Shown here piece after piece: positions 24,476 to 34,698 of a DNA stretch of 64,000 bases. How positions within the stretch are numbered: the first letter of the stretch is position 1; each line of letters opens with the position of its first letter. The stretch comes from Pyricularia pennisetigena (taxonomy: Eukaryota; Ascomycota; Sordariomycetes; Magnaporthales; Pyriculariaceae). Location: NCBI RefSeq assembly GCF_004337985.1, contig NC_043741.1, positions 5,060,140 to 5,124,139 on the forward strand, in the 5' to 3' direction. The notes beneath the pieces were generated by a model that was not told where the DNA came from, ran no database searches, and was given only the letters and a program-made list of their open reading frames with translations. A program made the translations under genes and the position numbers.

Positions 24476-24480
24476 CATCG

Positions 24481-24632
24481 CCAGCTCCGTCAAGCGCTCG
24501 GAGGAGCCTATCCACCACAACAAGGCGCGCTTACAGCGGTGCATAGAAGTTTGCGAAGAATTTGCATTTCCCGAAAATGTGGAATTATGTATTAAAGATT
24601 GTCACAAGCAATACGGGTCGGAACGTGCGTAA
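24481..24632 (+). pseudogene. small secreted protein gene, 3' fragment (Cys-paired)
   Basis: Directly follows the CATCG duplication. When that duplication is counted once, this 152-bp piece continues the frame of 7991-8042 and ends at TAA 24630-24632. The region after the signal peptide has a KR dipeptide (possible Kex2 site) and two CX3C pairs separated by 11 residues, the cysteine spacing of a disulfide-stapled helical hairpin. No RIP-type stops lie inside. Effector-like by size, signal peptide and cysteines, but no homolog is recognised. Confidence 0.7.
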
Positions 24633-24739
24633 AAGCAACTGGTAGTTTTTTTCCGCCTGCCTGGAAAGGTATGCTAACGATTTTATTTTTTTTCACTACT
24701 AGAGTTAGAGCCTGCCAAAACCCAGGAACAGGTTAAGCC
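24633..24739. other. 3' flank of the split gene
   Basis: Short T-rich stretch between the stop codon of the split gene and the next inverted-repeat element; probably its 3' untranslated region. Confidence 0.3.
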
Positions 24740-25483
24740 TAGTCTCAGGGCTCATCCCAAACGCCCAGAGCTCCGCAATTGATCCAGTTCGTTCGCTTCG
24801 CTCCATTTCGTAGCTTAATTGCGGCTTTGCAAGGTACATGTGGGTTTATGCAAAAAACGCTCTGGTTCAGATATAAGGACAACTTGTCGAATTTCGCCGT
24901 TTATAGCGGTATTTTTGGCATTTTAGCGAGCGACACTCCGTTATAAACAATTGAATAATATTTGTAAACATAAACGGTTTATACGTTAAATAAAGCATTT
25001 ATTAAAACTATTAGCAACGATTTAATTTATATTTTTATTATTACGGCCGAATTAAATACTGCCTGCCCTTAATCCGTCTATGGCGGTGTTAACAATATGG
25101 TTTGCTAACAGGGGTTTAGGCATTAGCCTAGGTGCGGCGTGGTACTAACTGCGCTATAAAGGCCTGTAATTACAGGGTTTAAATGCACTAAATTGATTCA
25201 CTAATTTTGGGATTAATAGCTTAAATTAATTGGTGGGGGAGATTTTGCTTTGTCTCCCTTACATACTTTCCGATATCGAAATGGGGGTCCGCACTAGTTT
25301 TAGGGCTCATCCCTGAAGCCCAGAGCTCCACAATTGATCCACTTCGTGGCTCAATTGCGGCTTTGCAATGTACTAGAACGAGCGCGATCTTTTCGGCCAA
25401 TGTAATTGGTCGAAAAGCCATGTGGCTAAAAGGTACATGGAGCGCTCGGACCCCGCAGGGGTCTAGTCTGAGCACTGAGACTA
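24740..25483. mobile_element. second copy of the TAGTCTCAG inverted-repeat DNA element family
   Basis: 744 bp starting TAGTCTCAGGGCTCATCCC and ending GAGCACTGAGACTA. The ends and the TTTCGCCGTTTATAGCGG-type subterminal block match the element at 8753-10686 in inverted order. I see no target duplication at its outer edges, so it may be a deleted or rearranged copy. It has no coding capacity. Confidence 0.6.
25295..25483. mobile_element. 189-bp MITE-like copy of the same family
   Basis: Starts TAGTTTTAGGGCTCATCCCTG and ends CTGAGACTA, containing both types of end of the family with almost no interior. It includes a palindrome-rich block (TTTTCGGCCAATGTAATTGG and its near-inverse). It lies inside or next to the larger copy starting at 24740. 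Confidence 0.5.
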
Positions 25484-26494
25484 GGGCGTCTCAGAGCTCA
25501 ACGATGCCCCGTGTTGTAGTAGAGTAGTCGCAAAATAGGGGATTTGGTTGAGGACTGCGAACTCCCTGCTCAAGGTGTGGATCTATTGTAACTGATCGAG
25601 CGGAGGGATATATCATGCCTATAGTCGATGTATTAGGCGGCTCAAAGTCGAGCCACTCTTTCTCAAAACAGCTGAAGTGGTTTTCCGATGAGATGCAGTG
25701 CAACTTGGTGAATTGTAGCGCCCTAGCTAGCAGGTCTAACTCAAGCTTTAACAGTTGAGGCACCAAGCCCCTGGGCGTATGCCAACATTCCCAGGTGCTC
25801 AAAGCAGATTAATGCGAGCGTTAGACGCAACGGGTGGCTTGGGGATGCAATTTTGGATTAAATAGTCTATAGTAAGGCCTGCCGCTGCCGCTTTCAGGCG
25901 GTATTCTTCATCCCAGTACCGGAAACTACTTTTCGGAGGGAGAGGGGGGGGGGGGGGCGAAAGGCTGGGTGTCTGGAGCAAATACTCGTTGATTCTCCGC
26001 CAGTTTTCGGGTTTATAAAATTGCCAATTGTATAAAGGGTCCAAATCTGTTGGAAGTCACTCCCGTCCTACGCTTTTCCCATTTAATATAACGAGGGGAT
26101 TGAGGGCAACCCACCGTAGCTGACATTATGCTGTTTAATGTTATCAGGTGGTGGACAAATATGGGAATTGCCAGATGCGAATGACGTTTGAGTAACTTTC
26201 CAAGACTATGAGCAGCCACCACCGCGGGTCAAAAAAGTCCAAGATGGCGTTGGGCTGCCCACTGCGAGGATGTCGCGATCAAGTTGTCACGATGAACCAC
26301 GGCCGGGTCTGGATCAGGCAGGCCCAAAAGAGTTATGAACTTATGAGGATTCCTCAGTTCTGGACGCAATGATTCTACGTGCCACTAAAGGTTTTGTATA
26401 AACATCAGCAAAGAAAACGGCTAATTTCGGCTCAGGAAAAGAAAAAGGAAAAAAAAAGGAAAGAGAGACCCCGTGGCATGAATTTTAGTGACTA
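25484..26494. other. unrecognised open frames on the minus strand
   Basis: Three overlapping minus-strand frames (25491-25802, 25799-26044, 26013-26222) have near-normal base composition but no domain I recognise. The middle one has a Pro-rich run beside a 14-G tract at 25944-25957 and a RYWDEEYRLKAAAAGL helix-like segment. They could be exons of one gene or the remains of one. No convincing start or splice set was found. Confidence 0.25.
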
Positions 26495-26536
26495 ACGTTG
26501 GGCTCCACATCTCCGACCCCCCTAAAGTCCGGCCCC
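26495..26536 (+). repeat. left terminal inverted repeat of the Fot1/Pot2-like transposon
   Basis: 42 bp, perfect inverse of 28311-28352; identity stops after GGCCCC. Confidence 0.9.
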
Positions 26537-26645
26537 TAAAAATATCTACTCAGCCACGTCAACCCTTTGTTTTATTTTATAAATATCTAGACGAATTTTT
26601 CACTTTAGAACTTGCATTTTGAAGATTCTTGCTCCAAACTTTCCA

Positions 26646-28253
26646 ATGAAACAGTACACTGAAAATCAGCTTCTTGCTGCCATTTCTGACATAAGAAATG
26701 GCAAATCAGTTCACAAAACCTCGCAAAAATGGGGTATTCCTCGGAGTACCCTTCACGATCGTTTAAAGGGGGCCCAGTCAATTCAACAAGCGAAAAGATT
26801 TTGTCAAAGGCTTTCACAGGAGCAGGAGACCTATTTGGCAGATTGGGTACTTGCGCAGGCCGCGTTAGGCCTTCCGCCAACGCATCAAGAACTACGCTAT
26901 TTTGCGGAACGAATTCTTCAGGCCGCCGGAGAAAGAAAAAGCCTTGGGAAACATTGGGTTAGCCGTTTTATAGCCCGATATCCAATTTTGAAAACCCAAA
27001 GGCCCCGGCGAATAGAAAATGCCCGGGTTAATGGGGCTACAACCGAGGTAATTAAATCTTGGTGGTCCTATTTGAAAAATCCCGTTATCGATACTATAAA
27101 ACCGGCCAACCGTTGGAATATGGACGAAACAGGTATAATGGAAGGCAAAGGATCTAATGGCCTGGTGTTAGGGCGTAATAAAATCCGGCCATTACAGCGA
27201 AAAGAGCCTGGAACGCGGGGTTGGACGAGCATAATCGAATGTGTATCAGCTACGGGGGCTGTTATACCTCCCCTCGTTATATTTAAGGGGAAAAACGTAC
27301 AGCAACAATGGTTTCCAGCTGATTTAAGTCCTTTCGATACCTGGCAATTTCATGCAACAGAAAACGGGTGGACAAATAATGAAACAGGTATCGAATGGTT
27401 AAAAAAGGTGTTTATTCCAAATACCCAACCTTTAACTCCTGAAAAGCGTTTATTAGTTCTCGACGGCCACGGATCACACGTCAGCGACGAGTTTATGCTT
27501 GTTTGCCTCCAAAATAATATTCAGCTTTTATATTTACCTCCTCATTCGTCGCACGTTCTTCAACCGTTGGATTTATCGGTTTTTGGGCCGTTAAAGGAAG
27601 CTTATCGACGTCACCTGGGATTTGTAAACCAGTTTTGCTGTTCAACGGTTGTTGGGAAACGAAACTTTCTACTTTGCTATCGAAAAGCCAGATCAAAAGC
27701 ATTTATAGCAAAAACCATTCAATCTGGTTGGCGTACGACGGGGTTATGGCCGGTGAACTTGGCAAAACCACTTTTAAACCCGTTTTTATTAGAAAATAGC
27801 AACGCCAACGTCGAAAAAGGTAGAAATAACGGCTTCCAAAGGGATAAAACACCGGAAAGCCCAAACCAAAAAATTAACGACCAATCTTTACTTATTTGGA
27901 AAACCCCTAAAACGACCCGAGATATTCGACTTCAACTACAGGAAATTTCCCGGTCCGAAAAAAGTAACGCCACTTCACGGCTTTTGTTTGCAAAAGTCCA
28001 AAAAAGCTTCGAAACCAAGGATATCTTATTGGCTGAAGCTCAGCAAAAAATCAGTTTGTTAAAAGCAAAATTGGAGGCGGTACGGCCGGTCAAAAGGAAA
28101 AGGGTAATTCCGGATCCCAACGAGCTTTTGGTCAGCAAAAAAAACGTTTATGAAGCACAGGAAAATAATAGGGACTGTTTAGAGGATTTGAACGATGGAG
28201 AAGAGGTTAGCGAACCGGGAGAGCCTGACAATGATTGTATTATTGTGCGTTGA
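26646..28253 (+). CDS. Fot1/Pot2-like transposase (pogo family)
   Basis: Cuts and pastes the surrounding element into TA sites. The ATG at 26646 gives 535 residues; an upstream TTG in frame is not used. Domains in order: an N-terminal psq-type helix-turn-helix (about 8-45, with GIPRSTLHDRL), a CENP-B-type helix-turn-helix (about 55-120), then a DDE domain. Catalytic acids: Asp at about 160 in WNMDETG, Asp at about 273 in LVLDGHGSH, and Asp at about 309 in HVLQPLDLSVFGPLK, giving 35 residues between the second and third (DD35D). A C-terminal Lys-rich and acidic tail (about 430-535) may be nuclear-localising. All three catalytic acids are present and there is no internal stop, so the protein may be active. 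It is bounded closely by the inverted repeats with no other gene. Confidence 0.93.
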   Translation: MKQYTENQLLAAISDIRNGKSVHKTSQKWGIPRSTLHDRLKGAQSIQQAKRFCQRLSQEQETYLADWVLAQAALGLPPTHQELRYFAERILQAAGERKSLGKHWVSRFIARYPILKTQRPRRIENARVNGATTEVIKSWWSYLKNPVIDTIKPANRWNMDETGIMEGKGSNGLVLGRNKIRPLQRKEPGTRGWTSIIECVSATGAVIPPLVIFKGKNVQQQWFPADLSPFDTWQFHATENGWTNNETGIEWLKKVFIPNTQPLTPEKRLLVLDGHGSHVSDEFMLVCLQNNIQLLYLPPHSSHVLQPLDLSVFGPLKEAYRRHLGFVNQFCCSTVVGKRNFLLCYRKARSKAFIAKTIQSGWRTTGLWPVNLAKPLLNPFLLENSNANVEKGRNNGFQRDKTPESPNQKINDQSLLIWKTPKTTRDIRLQLQEISRSEKSNATSRLLFAKVQKSFETKDILLAEAQQKISLLKAKLEAVRPVKRKRVIPDPNELLVSKKNVYEAQENNRDCLEDLNDGEEVSEPGEPDNDCIIVR

Positions 28254-28310
28254 TAGGTTTACATTTAAATCGGTTTATAAAAGGGGTATTTCGTCGTTAC
28301 ATTTTTCAAG

Positions 28311-28352
28311 GGGGCCGGACTTTAGGGGGGTCGGAGATGTGGAGCCCAACGT
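28311..28352 (-). repeat. right terminal inverted repeat of the Fot1/Pot2-like transposon
   Basis: 42 bp, perfect inverse of 26495-26536, followed by TA. Confidence 0.9.
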
Positions 28353-28354
28353 TA

Positions 28355-29531
28355 GAGTCTAGAATGCATTGTGAGCTCGTGGATACCTCTTGAAGATTCG
28401 ATTCCATGTAGTGTGTTTCGATGCGCTGCAGCCCAAGGCATGTGCGCATATCAAACCAAGAAAACCAACTCCTTCCGATACCCCGTCTAGACTCGCTAAC
28501 TGTGCCGGATTGGGGGTTAGTAAACAATCAAACAAATCAATTAAGTTGGGCTAGTGATTGCCTCTCAACTCAATTTGCCGGCCCAAGCAGAGATGATCCG
28601 ATCAACAGAAAAACCAAGTTTAGCCAAGCCCTAACCCAGTATAAAAATCTCAAGATCCGATTCTGGCAAGGTGCGAACATGGTAGTCATTTACCCGTAAA
28701 AACTCGCTAGGATGACCGCAAAGCGGCAAAATGAATACGTTCAAGGTAGCGGCTAGTTTACAGCACAAACATTCACAAAGCCGCAAGCCGAGGAAAGCTA
28801 TAGTCGAAAATGGCAACGACTGGAGCTTCACGTCACTCTGCATATATACTAGGATATGGGCCACGGTGTAAATAGAGAAAAACTTTCGGCCTGTGACACT
28901 AACACCACCATTACCAACCATGGTAAACCCTGAAAGCCTCTGCATTGCACCTCTCGCTGCAATAAAAAATAAAAAATAAAAAAAAGCCACGTGAAGCTAC
29001 CCTTTTCGTGGTTGGCTGCGATTTGCTGCGCCTAAATATGTATACCCTGGAAAAAAAAAAGGTACCTTCTCGATAAATGTGAGTACGTAGAAGTAGTGGC
29101 TGTGATATCTTGGCAGTTCTTGTCCCGAAATGTCCCTGCCAATGAAAAAAATCGCTCCGGCGCGGAGGCCGTAAACCAAAATTTGATTCTAGCTCCGAGA
29201 GGGTAAGGCGCCCCAGACATCGAAGCATACGGGCTGTGTGCATGTACGTCTTGGCAAGGCTACAAGCTCATACTATGCTTTGCATTGCCAGCAAGGGCAG
29301 ATACACTCGTCGGTATATGCCGTAGCGGATGACGCCGGATTATCCGGTCTTTGGGATAAATAGATGGGCTCGCGGCCGCTAAGGCTTGGGGTATGGGAAG
29401 CTGATATCATGCTCCATCTAACGTTGGAATAATAATAAAAATAAACAAAAAAAATAAAGCTTCACGCTCAACAAAACAATCTTTCACTTCAAGAAACAAA
29501 GGGAAAAAACAACTACGCACAATCCGCCACT
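28355..29531. other. intergenic region, no gene seen
   Basis: Short overlapping frames only, none with a recognisable domain. The right end (about 29350-29530) is presumably the promoter of the small secreted protein at 29532, with a GATAAATA-like box near 29355. Confidence 0.45.
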
Positions 29532-29858
29532 ATGCGCCCCACCACAATTCTCCTCATCACCACCAGTCTTTTCCACTCCACCGAGGCCTTCAGGTGCGCC
29601 ATCGGCCAGTACGGGCTATGCACGTTCCGCAAGGCGCCGGGCGAGGAGCGGACGCGCTGTGCCATCGCCTGCAACATCCGAGGTCTCACGTCTGAGTGCA
29701 TCTGCCCGGAAAACTTTCCCAACAGAAGAAACTGGGTATACGTCGGGAATAACGACTGCATCAGCCAGACCCAGTTCGCGATCCGCTCCCAATGCCAGAA
29801 CGCCGATCCGGATAGGGATAGATTTCTGAGGCCGTCAGGGTCGCAATCAGAACAGTAG
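29532..29858 (+). CDS. small secreted cysteine-rich protein, effector candidate
   Basis: 108 residues in one exon. Residues 1-19 form a clear signal peptide (hydrophobic core ILLITTSLF, then HSTEA before the mature Phe-Arg-Cys). The mature part has eight cysteines between about 22 and 87, including closely placed pairs (CAIAC and CIC), which suggests four disulfides in the apoplast. The last about 20 residues are polar, acidic and basic mixed, without cysteine. The 5' flank is purine-rich and the ATG context (CCACTATGCG) is acceptable. No family is recognised; the knotted cysteine layout resembles fungal effectors and small inhibitors in general. It is not RIPped although the transposon block is only about 1 kb away. 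Confidence 0.75.
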   Translation: MRPTTILLITTSLFHSTEAFRCAIGQYGLCTFRKAPGEERTRCAIACNIRGLTSECICPENFPNRRNWVYVGNNDCISQTQFAIRSQCQNADPDRDRFLRPSGSQSEQ

Positions 29859-30111
29859 GGATCCGGCGGGACGACTACCCGGGGTTCTTTGGCGATGAGG
29901 GGGGAAAAAAGGAATAACGTTTATGGCTGATGGTTGGCGAGGGGGGGATTGTTGGTGTTGGGATGAAAGATTAGGATTGAAATTGGCACTGGGCAGGGTA
30001 ACTCATGAATATGGCTAACTCAATCGCAATTTGCTGGCTGCATTAATAATAAGGGGAAAGTCTTAGCTGTCATTATTTTTTTATATATTTTTTTTCTATA
30101 CAAAATAGGGC

Positions 30112-30114
<3 letters not shown>

Positions 30115-30177
<63 letters not shown>
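30115..30177. repeat. 63-bp poly-T tract
   Basis: Uninterrupted run of 63 T. On the minus strand it is a poly-A tail located about 73 bp after a tRNA-like T-arm, which is the layout of a SINE. Confidence 0.9.
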
Positions 30178-30178
<1 letters not shown>

Positions 30179-30290
30179 AACAGTTAACAATATTCACTCA
30201 TACCAAACAATCCACATGAAAGTCAGCTGGCCTGGCGTGGGATCGCGGGCCGGATTTCAAACCCGGTATCCCCGACGGTTTGCCCGTTCT
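30178..30290 (-). mobile_element. possible tRNA-derived SINE-like retroposon body
   Basis: On the minus strand, 30266-30250 forms a 5-bp stem and 7-base loop (CCGGG TTTGAAA TCCGG). It is like a tRNA T-arm and pol III B box, with the conserved C56 changed to T. The 63-A run follows downstream. An A box is not clear, and no target duplication was found, so this is tentative. Confidence 0.3.
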
Positions 30291-30927
30291 ACAGTAGACC
30301 TTCCCCATCAATCACAAGGAGCCCATTCAGAACTGGATATCACATGATTCGTGACATGTGGAGAACGGGCTCTGCCTATAATCTTGAATAATTTTCTGTC
30401 TTTTACAACCCGCATTTGACCGTATGGATTGAGCCTACATAGAAACATCTTTGATTTTCTTGATTGAATGTTCCGTCATCTAAATTCAAAAGCATAAAAA
30501 AGTCAGTCTATGGTTGAAAGGTTGATTTGCCAAGCCGATAACTCAGCATTGATAATGTTATAATTTGAAGAAAAACACAACTCACAGAAAGGCGGCCAAA
30601 AAATGCAGAGAATAAATCCAGTCTCTCAACAGCAAAGAGGGATTATAATGCGACACCAGAGGTTGAAAGTGGTGATCTGGTACGGGCACCAAGCATAAAC
30701 TCTCGGAAACCTTTCATCGAAACTAATACTCAGAAAACTATACTATGAATTATTTCGGTCATTTCTAGATATTCTGTACAGTCTCTCCTCCTGTTTTACA
30801 TCATCTCCAATTTTTTCCCGTGTCATAGTCCCAACCAAGTATTCCCATATCAGCGCATGTATTAAACCCAACGTCTTTTGTTTTCTGGTGCATAAACCCT
30901 CAACAAGCCCAAAGCAATTCTCTCTCG

Positions 30928-32518
30928 TCATCTTGAATGGTACGAAACATCCACCACATCCGTCCTCATTATGCCCCCATTCGCCACACCACGATCACCC
31001 CCTTTCCCATCCACCACGTCGCCCCTCGACGGCGGCGCCGGCGACGCCCCGGCCACGTACGAGGTCAAAGTCTTGTCTCGGGGGCTGAGGATCTCCTCCT
31101 GGCTGTTTGCGTCGTCGACGACGGTGAAGCCCAGCTCGTCGCGCTGCTTCCTGGACTGCTGCTTGCTCCGGTCGCTCAGCTCGAAGCGGTACCCCCTCGA
31201 GTCCGAGAGGTTGTTGTAGCCCGTGGATGGCTTGTCCCGCTTGGAGCGGTTGTTGGAGGAAAACGGGTTGCGCTTCAGGATGATCTCGAGCAGCGGCTGG
31301 AGGACGGGGATGGAGGCTGCGATTATGATGGCGCTGCCTTCGATTACGGTCCAAACCACCAGGTCGGATGTGTCGTCTGTTGATGATTTTTTTTCGTTTA
31401 GTTAAAAAAAAAAAAGTTAGTTCATTCATGTCTTGTAAGCTTGTTTTTCCCTTGTTCCGTCAACAAGGAAACGTACAGGAAAAGTCCATGCTGCCGATGG
31501 AGGGTACTCGAGTCGTCTTGTAGATAGCAACGGCGCCGGAGCTGGTAGTATCCTTGTTCAGTGTCTAGCTTCACAGGGAGGCTGCGATTTTTGTGACTGG
31601 GTGGGAATCAAGGCACATACATTGATCCAATACCCAGGGCACTGGAAAGCGCCAGTTTTTTCTTCAGGGAGAGTTGAAGGTTGAACAGAACAACTGCAGG
31701 GTAAATGGCAAGATAGACATCGACAAACGCAGAAAAGGCTGGCAAAACAGGCAACGTTAGTTGTGCTTATCATCTTACAGCATAGAATCATGGATCAAGC
31801 GTAAAAAAAAGAAAAAAAAAGAAAAAGAAAATATCTATCACAAACTTACATCCGGCATACAACCCAAAGTCAATGAGATACTGCACGTCAAAGCAGGTTC
31901 CCTCTACGGAAAAGTCCCAGAGCGAGTTGGCGGGCGTGCAGCGGACCAACAGCAGAATACCCGTGACGATGACCGAGGCGAGACACCAGAGTCCCAGCCA
32001 CCAGAGGAACCACTTGTGGAACCGCTTCGGGTTGAGCAGGCGCGTGAGGAGCGAGACGACGGCTAGCTTGGGCAGGCCAAACGAGAGCAGCCCGGGGACG
32101 AAGCCGACGGTCGTCCACAGGATGGCGCCGGACTGTTGGTCCTGCGACAGCGCCGCCATGTGCCGGCCATTGCCGTGGATCACGGCGATGGTGGCGAATG
32201 CAACTGCCAGGTAGCCGCAAAACTGTTGTTTGGTATCAGAAAACAAGTGTGAGCTGTCTGTGATTTACTGGGAGTGAAAAAAAAAGAGATGCATGGGAAA
32301 ATGGGGGAATAAGCGTGAGGAAGCACTTTTGTCTTGTAACGTACCTGGCCGATGATGATGAACCAGTCATCGCTGCGAAGTTTCTGCTTCATGAAGCCAT
32401 TGACATATACTCTCGACAACACAAACACGGAACTGATCAAGGTGGAAACCCAGCAGGCAACGAGGATTGCCGTGCCTTTGTCCTCGGCCAACCACTCTTC
32501 AGAGCCAACAGCAGGCAT
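30928..32518 (-). CDS. rhodopsin-domain (SAT4/Pth11-related) integral membrane protein
   Basis: Plasma-membrane protein of the large fungal rhodopsin-domain family (PF20684 type), often grouped with Pth11-like receptors; the ligand is unknown. Five exons: 32518-32345, 32222-31850, 31738-31621, 31541-31477, 31376-30928, all GT-AG and in frame, giving 334 residues. Membrane segments: TAILVACWVSTLISSVFVLS (about 16-35), then LRSDDWFIIIGQ, the usual start of the second helix, YLAVAFATIAV, GLPKLAVVSLLTRLL, WFLWWLGLWCLASVIVTGILLLV, YLAIYPAVVLFNLQL, and VVWTVIEGSAIIIAASIPVL near the end. RCTPANSLWD is the usual conserved loop. The cytoplasmic tail (about 90 residues) is Ser/Arg-rich. There is no CFEM domain, so it is not a classic Pth11. 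The first intron is poly-T/A-rich. Confidence 0.85.
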
Positions 32519-34698
32519 GGTTAGGCATGTAAAAGCAAAGAAGGATAACCTGGCTTTTTGGTATGGTCATGCGGCCCGCCCAACAGAAGAAGTTCGCCGG
32601 GAGGTGCCGATTTTAAAAACCCCGAGACGAAAAAAGGAAAAAAAAAGAAGGAAAGAAAAAAGGAAAAGGACTACGGAGCAGCAAAAAGGGGGGGGGGGGG
32701 GCTTCCCTCCCTTGTACTGAAATCCAAAGTAATAAAAGGGATAGATATGTAATCCTGCCATTTCCCCAAGGTCTAAACGTCTCGACTTGCTCACTTTGCC
32801 ACGGGGTAGGGAATGAGAAAAGAACGACCCAACGACATTTCGATGCAAGCCACGGTAGCACTTCAGCGACCGGCACTGGTTTGAAACTGCAGATTGGCAC
32901 ATTGCACAGGTTTGACGACAGGCCAGGGCCCGGTCGTCGGGAAAGGGAGGCATGCCACGGCGGAAATGCACATGGGCCGCATTACTGCATCTCTTGTCAG
33001 TCGATCCCAATTACGAAGAAAAAAAAGCTGGTTTTGCTTGAACCTTGGCCAGGTTGCACTTTGGGATTCCTTTAATATCTAATATCGAAAAGATAACAGA
33101 AAAAAACGAGGGGGGGGATGCACACGCCGATCATGTGAAGAAAGCCTCTCTGCCTAGACGCATTGGTTTGGTCTACTGTTTAGTTCCAATTAGACCGAGC
33201 TGACCTGATAATCATAGCCGAAGCGCGTACGCCAGTTGGACCCTTGTCGGCTTATTGTGGGAACATGATGCGACTTGGGGGGGCAGGAGAGGATAGGACG
33301 TTCAGGGGGGAGGTCTATATGAGAGTCTTCGGATCTTTTGGCCCGACTGCCAAGGCATCATACCAAAATGTGTACATGTCCGATGCATCTTCATCTGCAC
33401 GTGTGCGACCAACAGAAGTCCATCGACAAGGAAAACCATCGCCAAGAGGCTTTCTTATTGGAGGCCTTGCTCAATGGAGATGACACGATTGCTTGGCGTG
33501 AATGAGGCGGGTTGTGCAGGGCTCCTCGCATAGATCCCCACCGAATGTAACCATCAAAAACCGGGTCCCTGGCAAGGAACCACCCGAGCGAACCGCATCA
33601 ACGTCGACGTAGGGTTCGTTTGCTCGGCACGGTGGAGATGGAAATAGTATAGTCGACAGGGCCAAGCTGCATTATGCGCATACTACTTAGCTACCTCCCT
33701 CAACAAGACATGATCGGTTCAATGGGAGCGTCCCAACTAGGATTAGGGGATCAATTTACTATCTAGGTCGTTTCTTTTTTGTACATCTTTCTCCTGTCAA
33801 AGAGTAGCAAATTCTCCAGACTTCTACCAAAAACGATGTAATATCTAACCCCCGGTTTGCTCCAAATATACCTAGGTCCCCGGTCAAACCCCCCCTTGCC
33901 AAGGCTTGAAGGATTGCCTATCTGTTCCTTTTTTTTCATATCCTGGATTGACGGGGGAAGGCAGGCTAACGGGTAACCGATCCCGTTGCTCCGAGCCTCA
34001 CTGTGCCCGTATGTATAGGCGACAAATGTTTATGTAATGCGGATGAATGTTTTTTTTTTTTTTTTTTCTTTTTTTTTTTTCCGGATTTTGAAAGAGAAAA
34101 GCCAGATAGACGGCAAACACTAAATAGTATTTGCGGCCGAGCTGCCAACAAAAGACCCCGGCAGGAAAAATGTAACAGCAATGGATACCTTTACTGTCGG
34201 TCGAACCACGTAAACCACTTAGAGTTGCAACACGTAAATTGCATAGACCATGTAAAACCATGGAAAATCCCCCACTCGACCGCAGAGAACTACTGAACCC
34301 GCCGAGAAAACGCCAACATACTGCGATGTCTGCTAGTGGCGGGGATGACCCGATATGGAAATCCCCCAAAAGTTTGAGTTCGCGGGCAGTTGCCGATGGC
34401 GGCTTTGCCCACTTGTACCCTTCATCCAAGCCCCCCTCCCCCTTTTTTTTTTTTACCCCTCTTGATGCGGGATGATACAGGATCGTTCTCGGTGTGGTAT
34501 AACATAGGACGGATGTCCTGCCAACCAAGCGGCGCCGTATCCTATACCAAACAAAAGTCTGCCCCCTGATTTCTCTTTAGCTTCCTTGGATAGAATTTTA
34601 TTTCTTATTTCTTATTTTTTTCCCTGATCAAACACACATAAACCAATCACTAGACTACAATCAGTTGATAACCCCCTCGGCTTCTCTGTCTCGCCATC
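32519..34698. other. intergenic region, no gene seen
   Basis: Holds a 14-G run near 32687-32700, and a 31-bp T tract with one C at 34050-34080. Many short frames overlap but none shows a domain, signal peptide or plausible splicing. The right end is probably the O-methyltransferase promoter. Confidence 0.45.

Larger units (their letters stand above)
26495..28352 (+). mobile_element. intact Fot1/Pot2-like (pogo, Tc1/mariner) DNA transposon
   Basis: 1858 bp flanked by the TA target duplication (26493-26494 and 28353-28354). The 42-bp terminal inverted repeats are perfect, beginning ACGTTGGGCTCCACATCTCC. It encodes one uninterrupted transposase. From recall, Pot2 of Magnaporthe is about 1.86 kb with 43-bp inverted repeats and a 535-residue ORF, and the sizes match. 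No RIP-type mutations are visible, unlike the neighbouring retrotransposons. Confidence 0.92.
29859..30927. other. intergenic, with poly-T tract and tRNA-like arm
   Basis: Contains the 63-T run and the tRNA-like T-arm described separately. Otherwise AT-rich, with no supportable gene. Confidence 0.45.
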
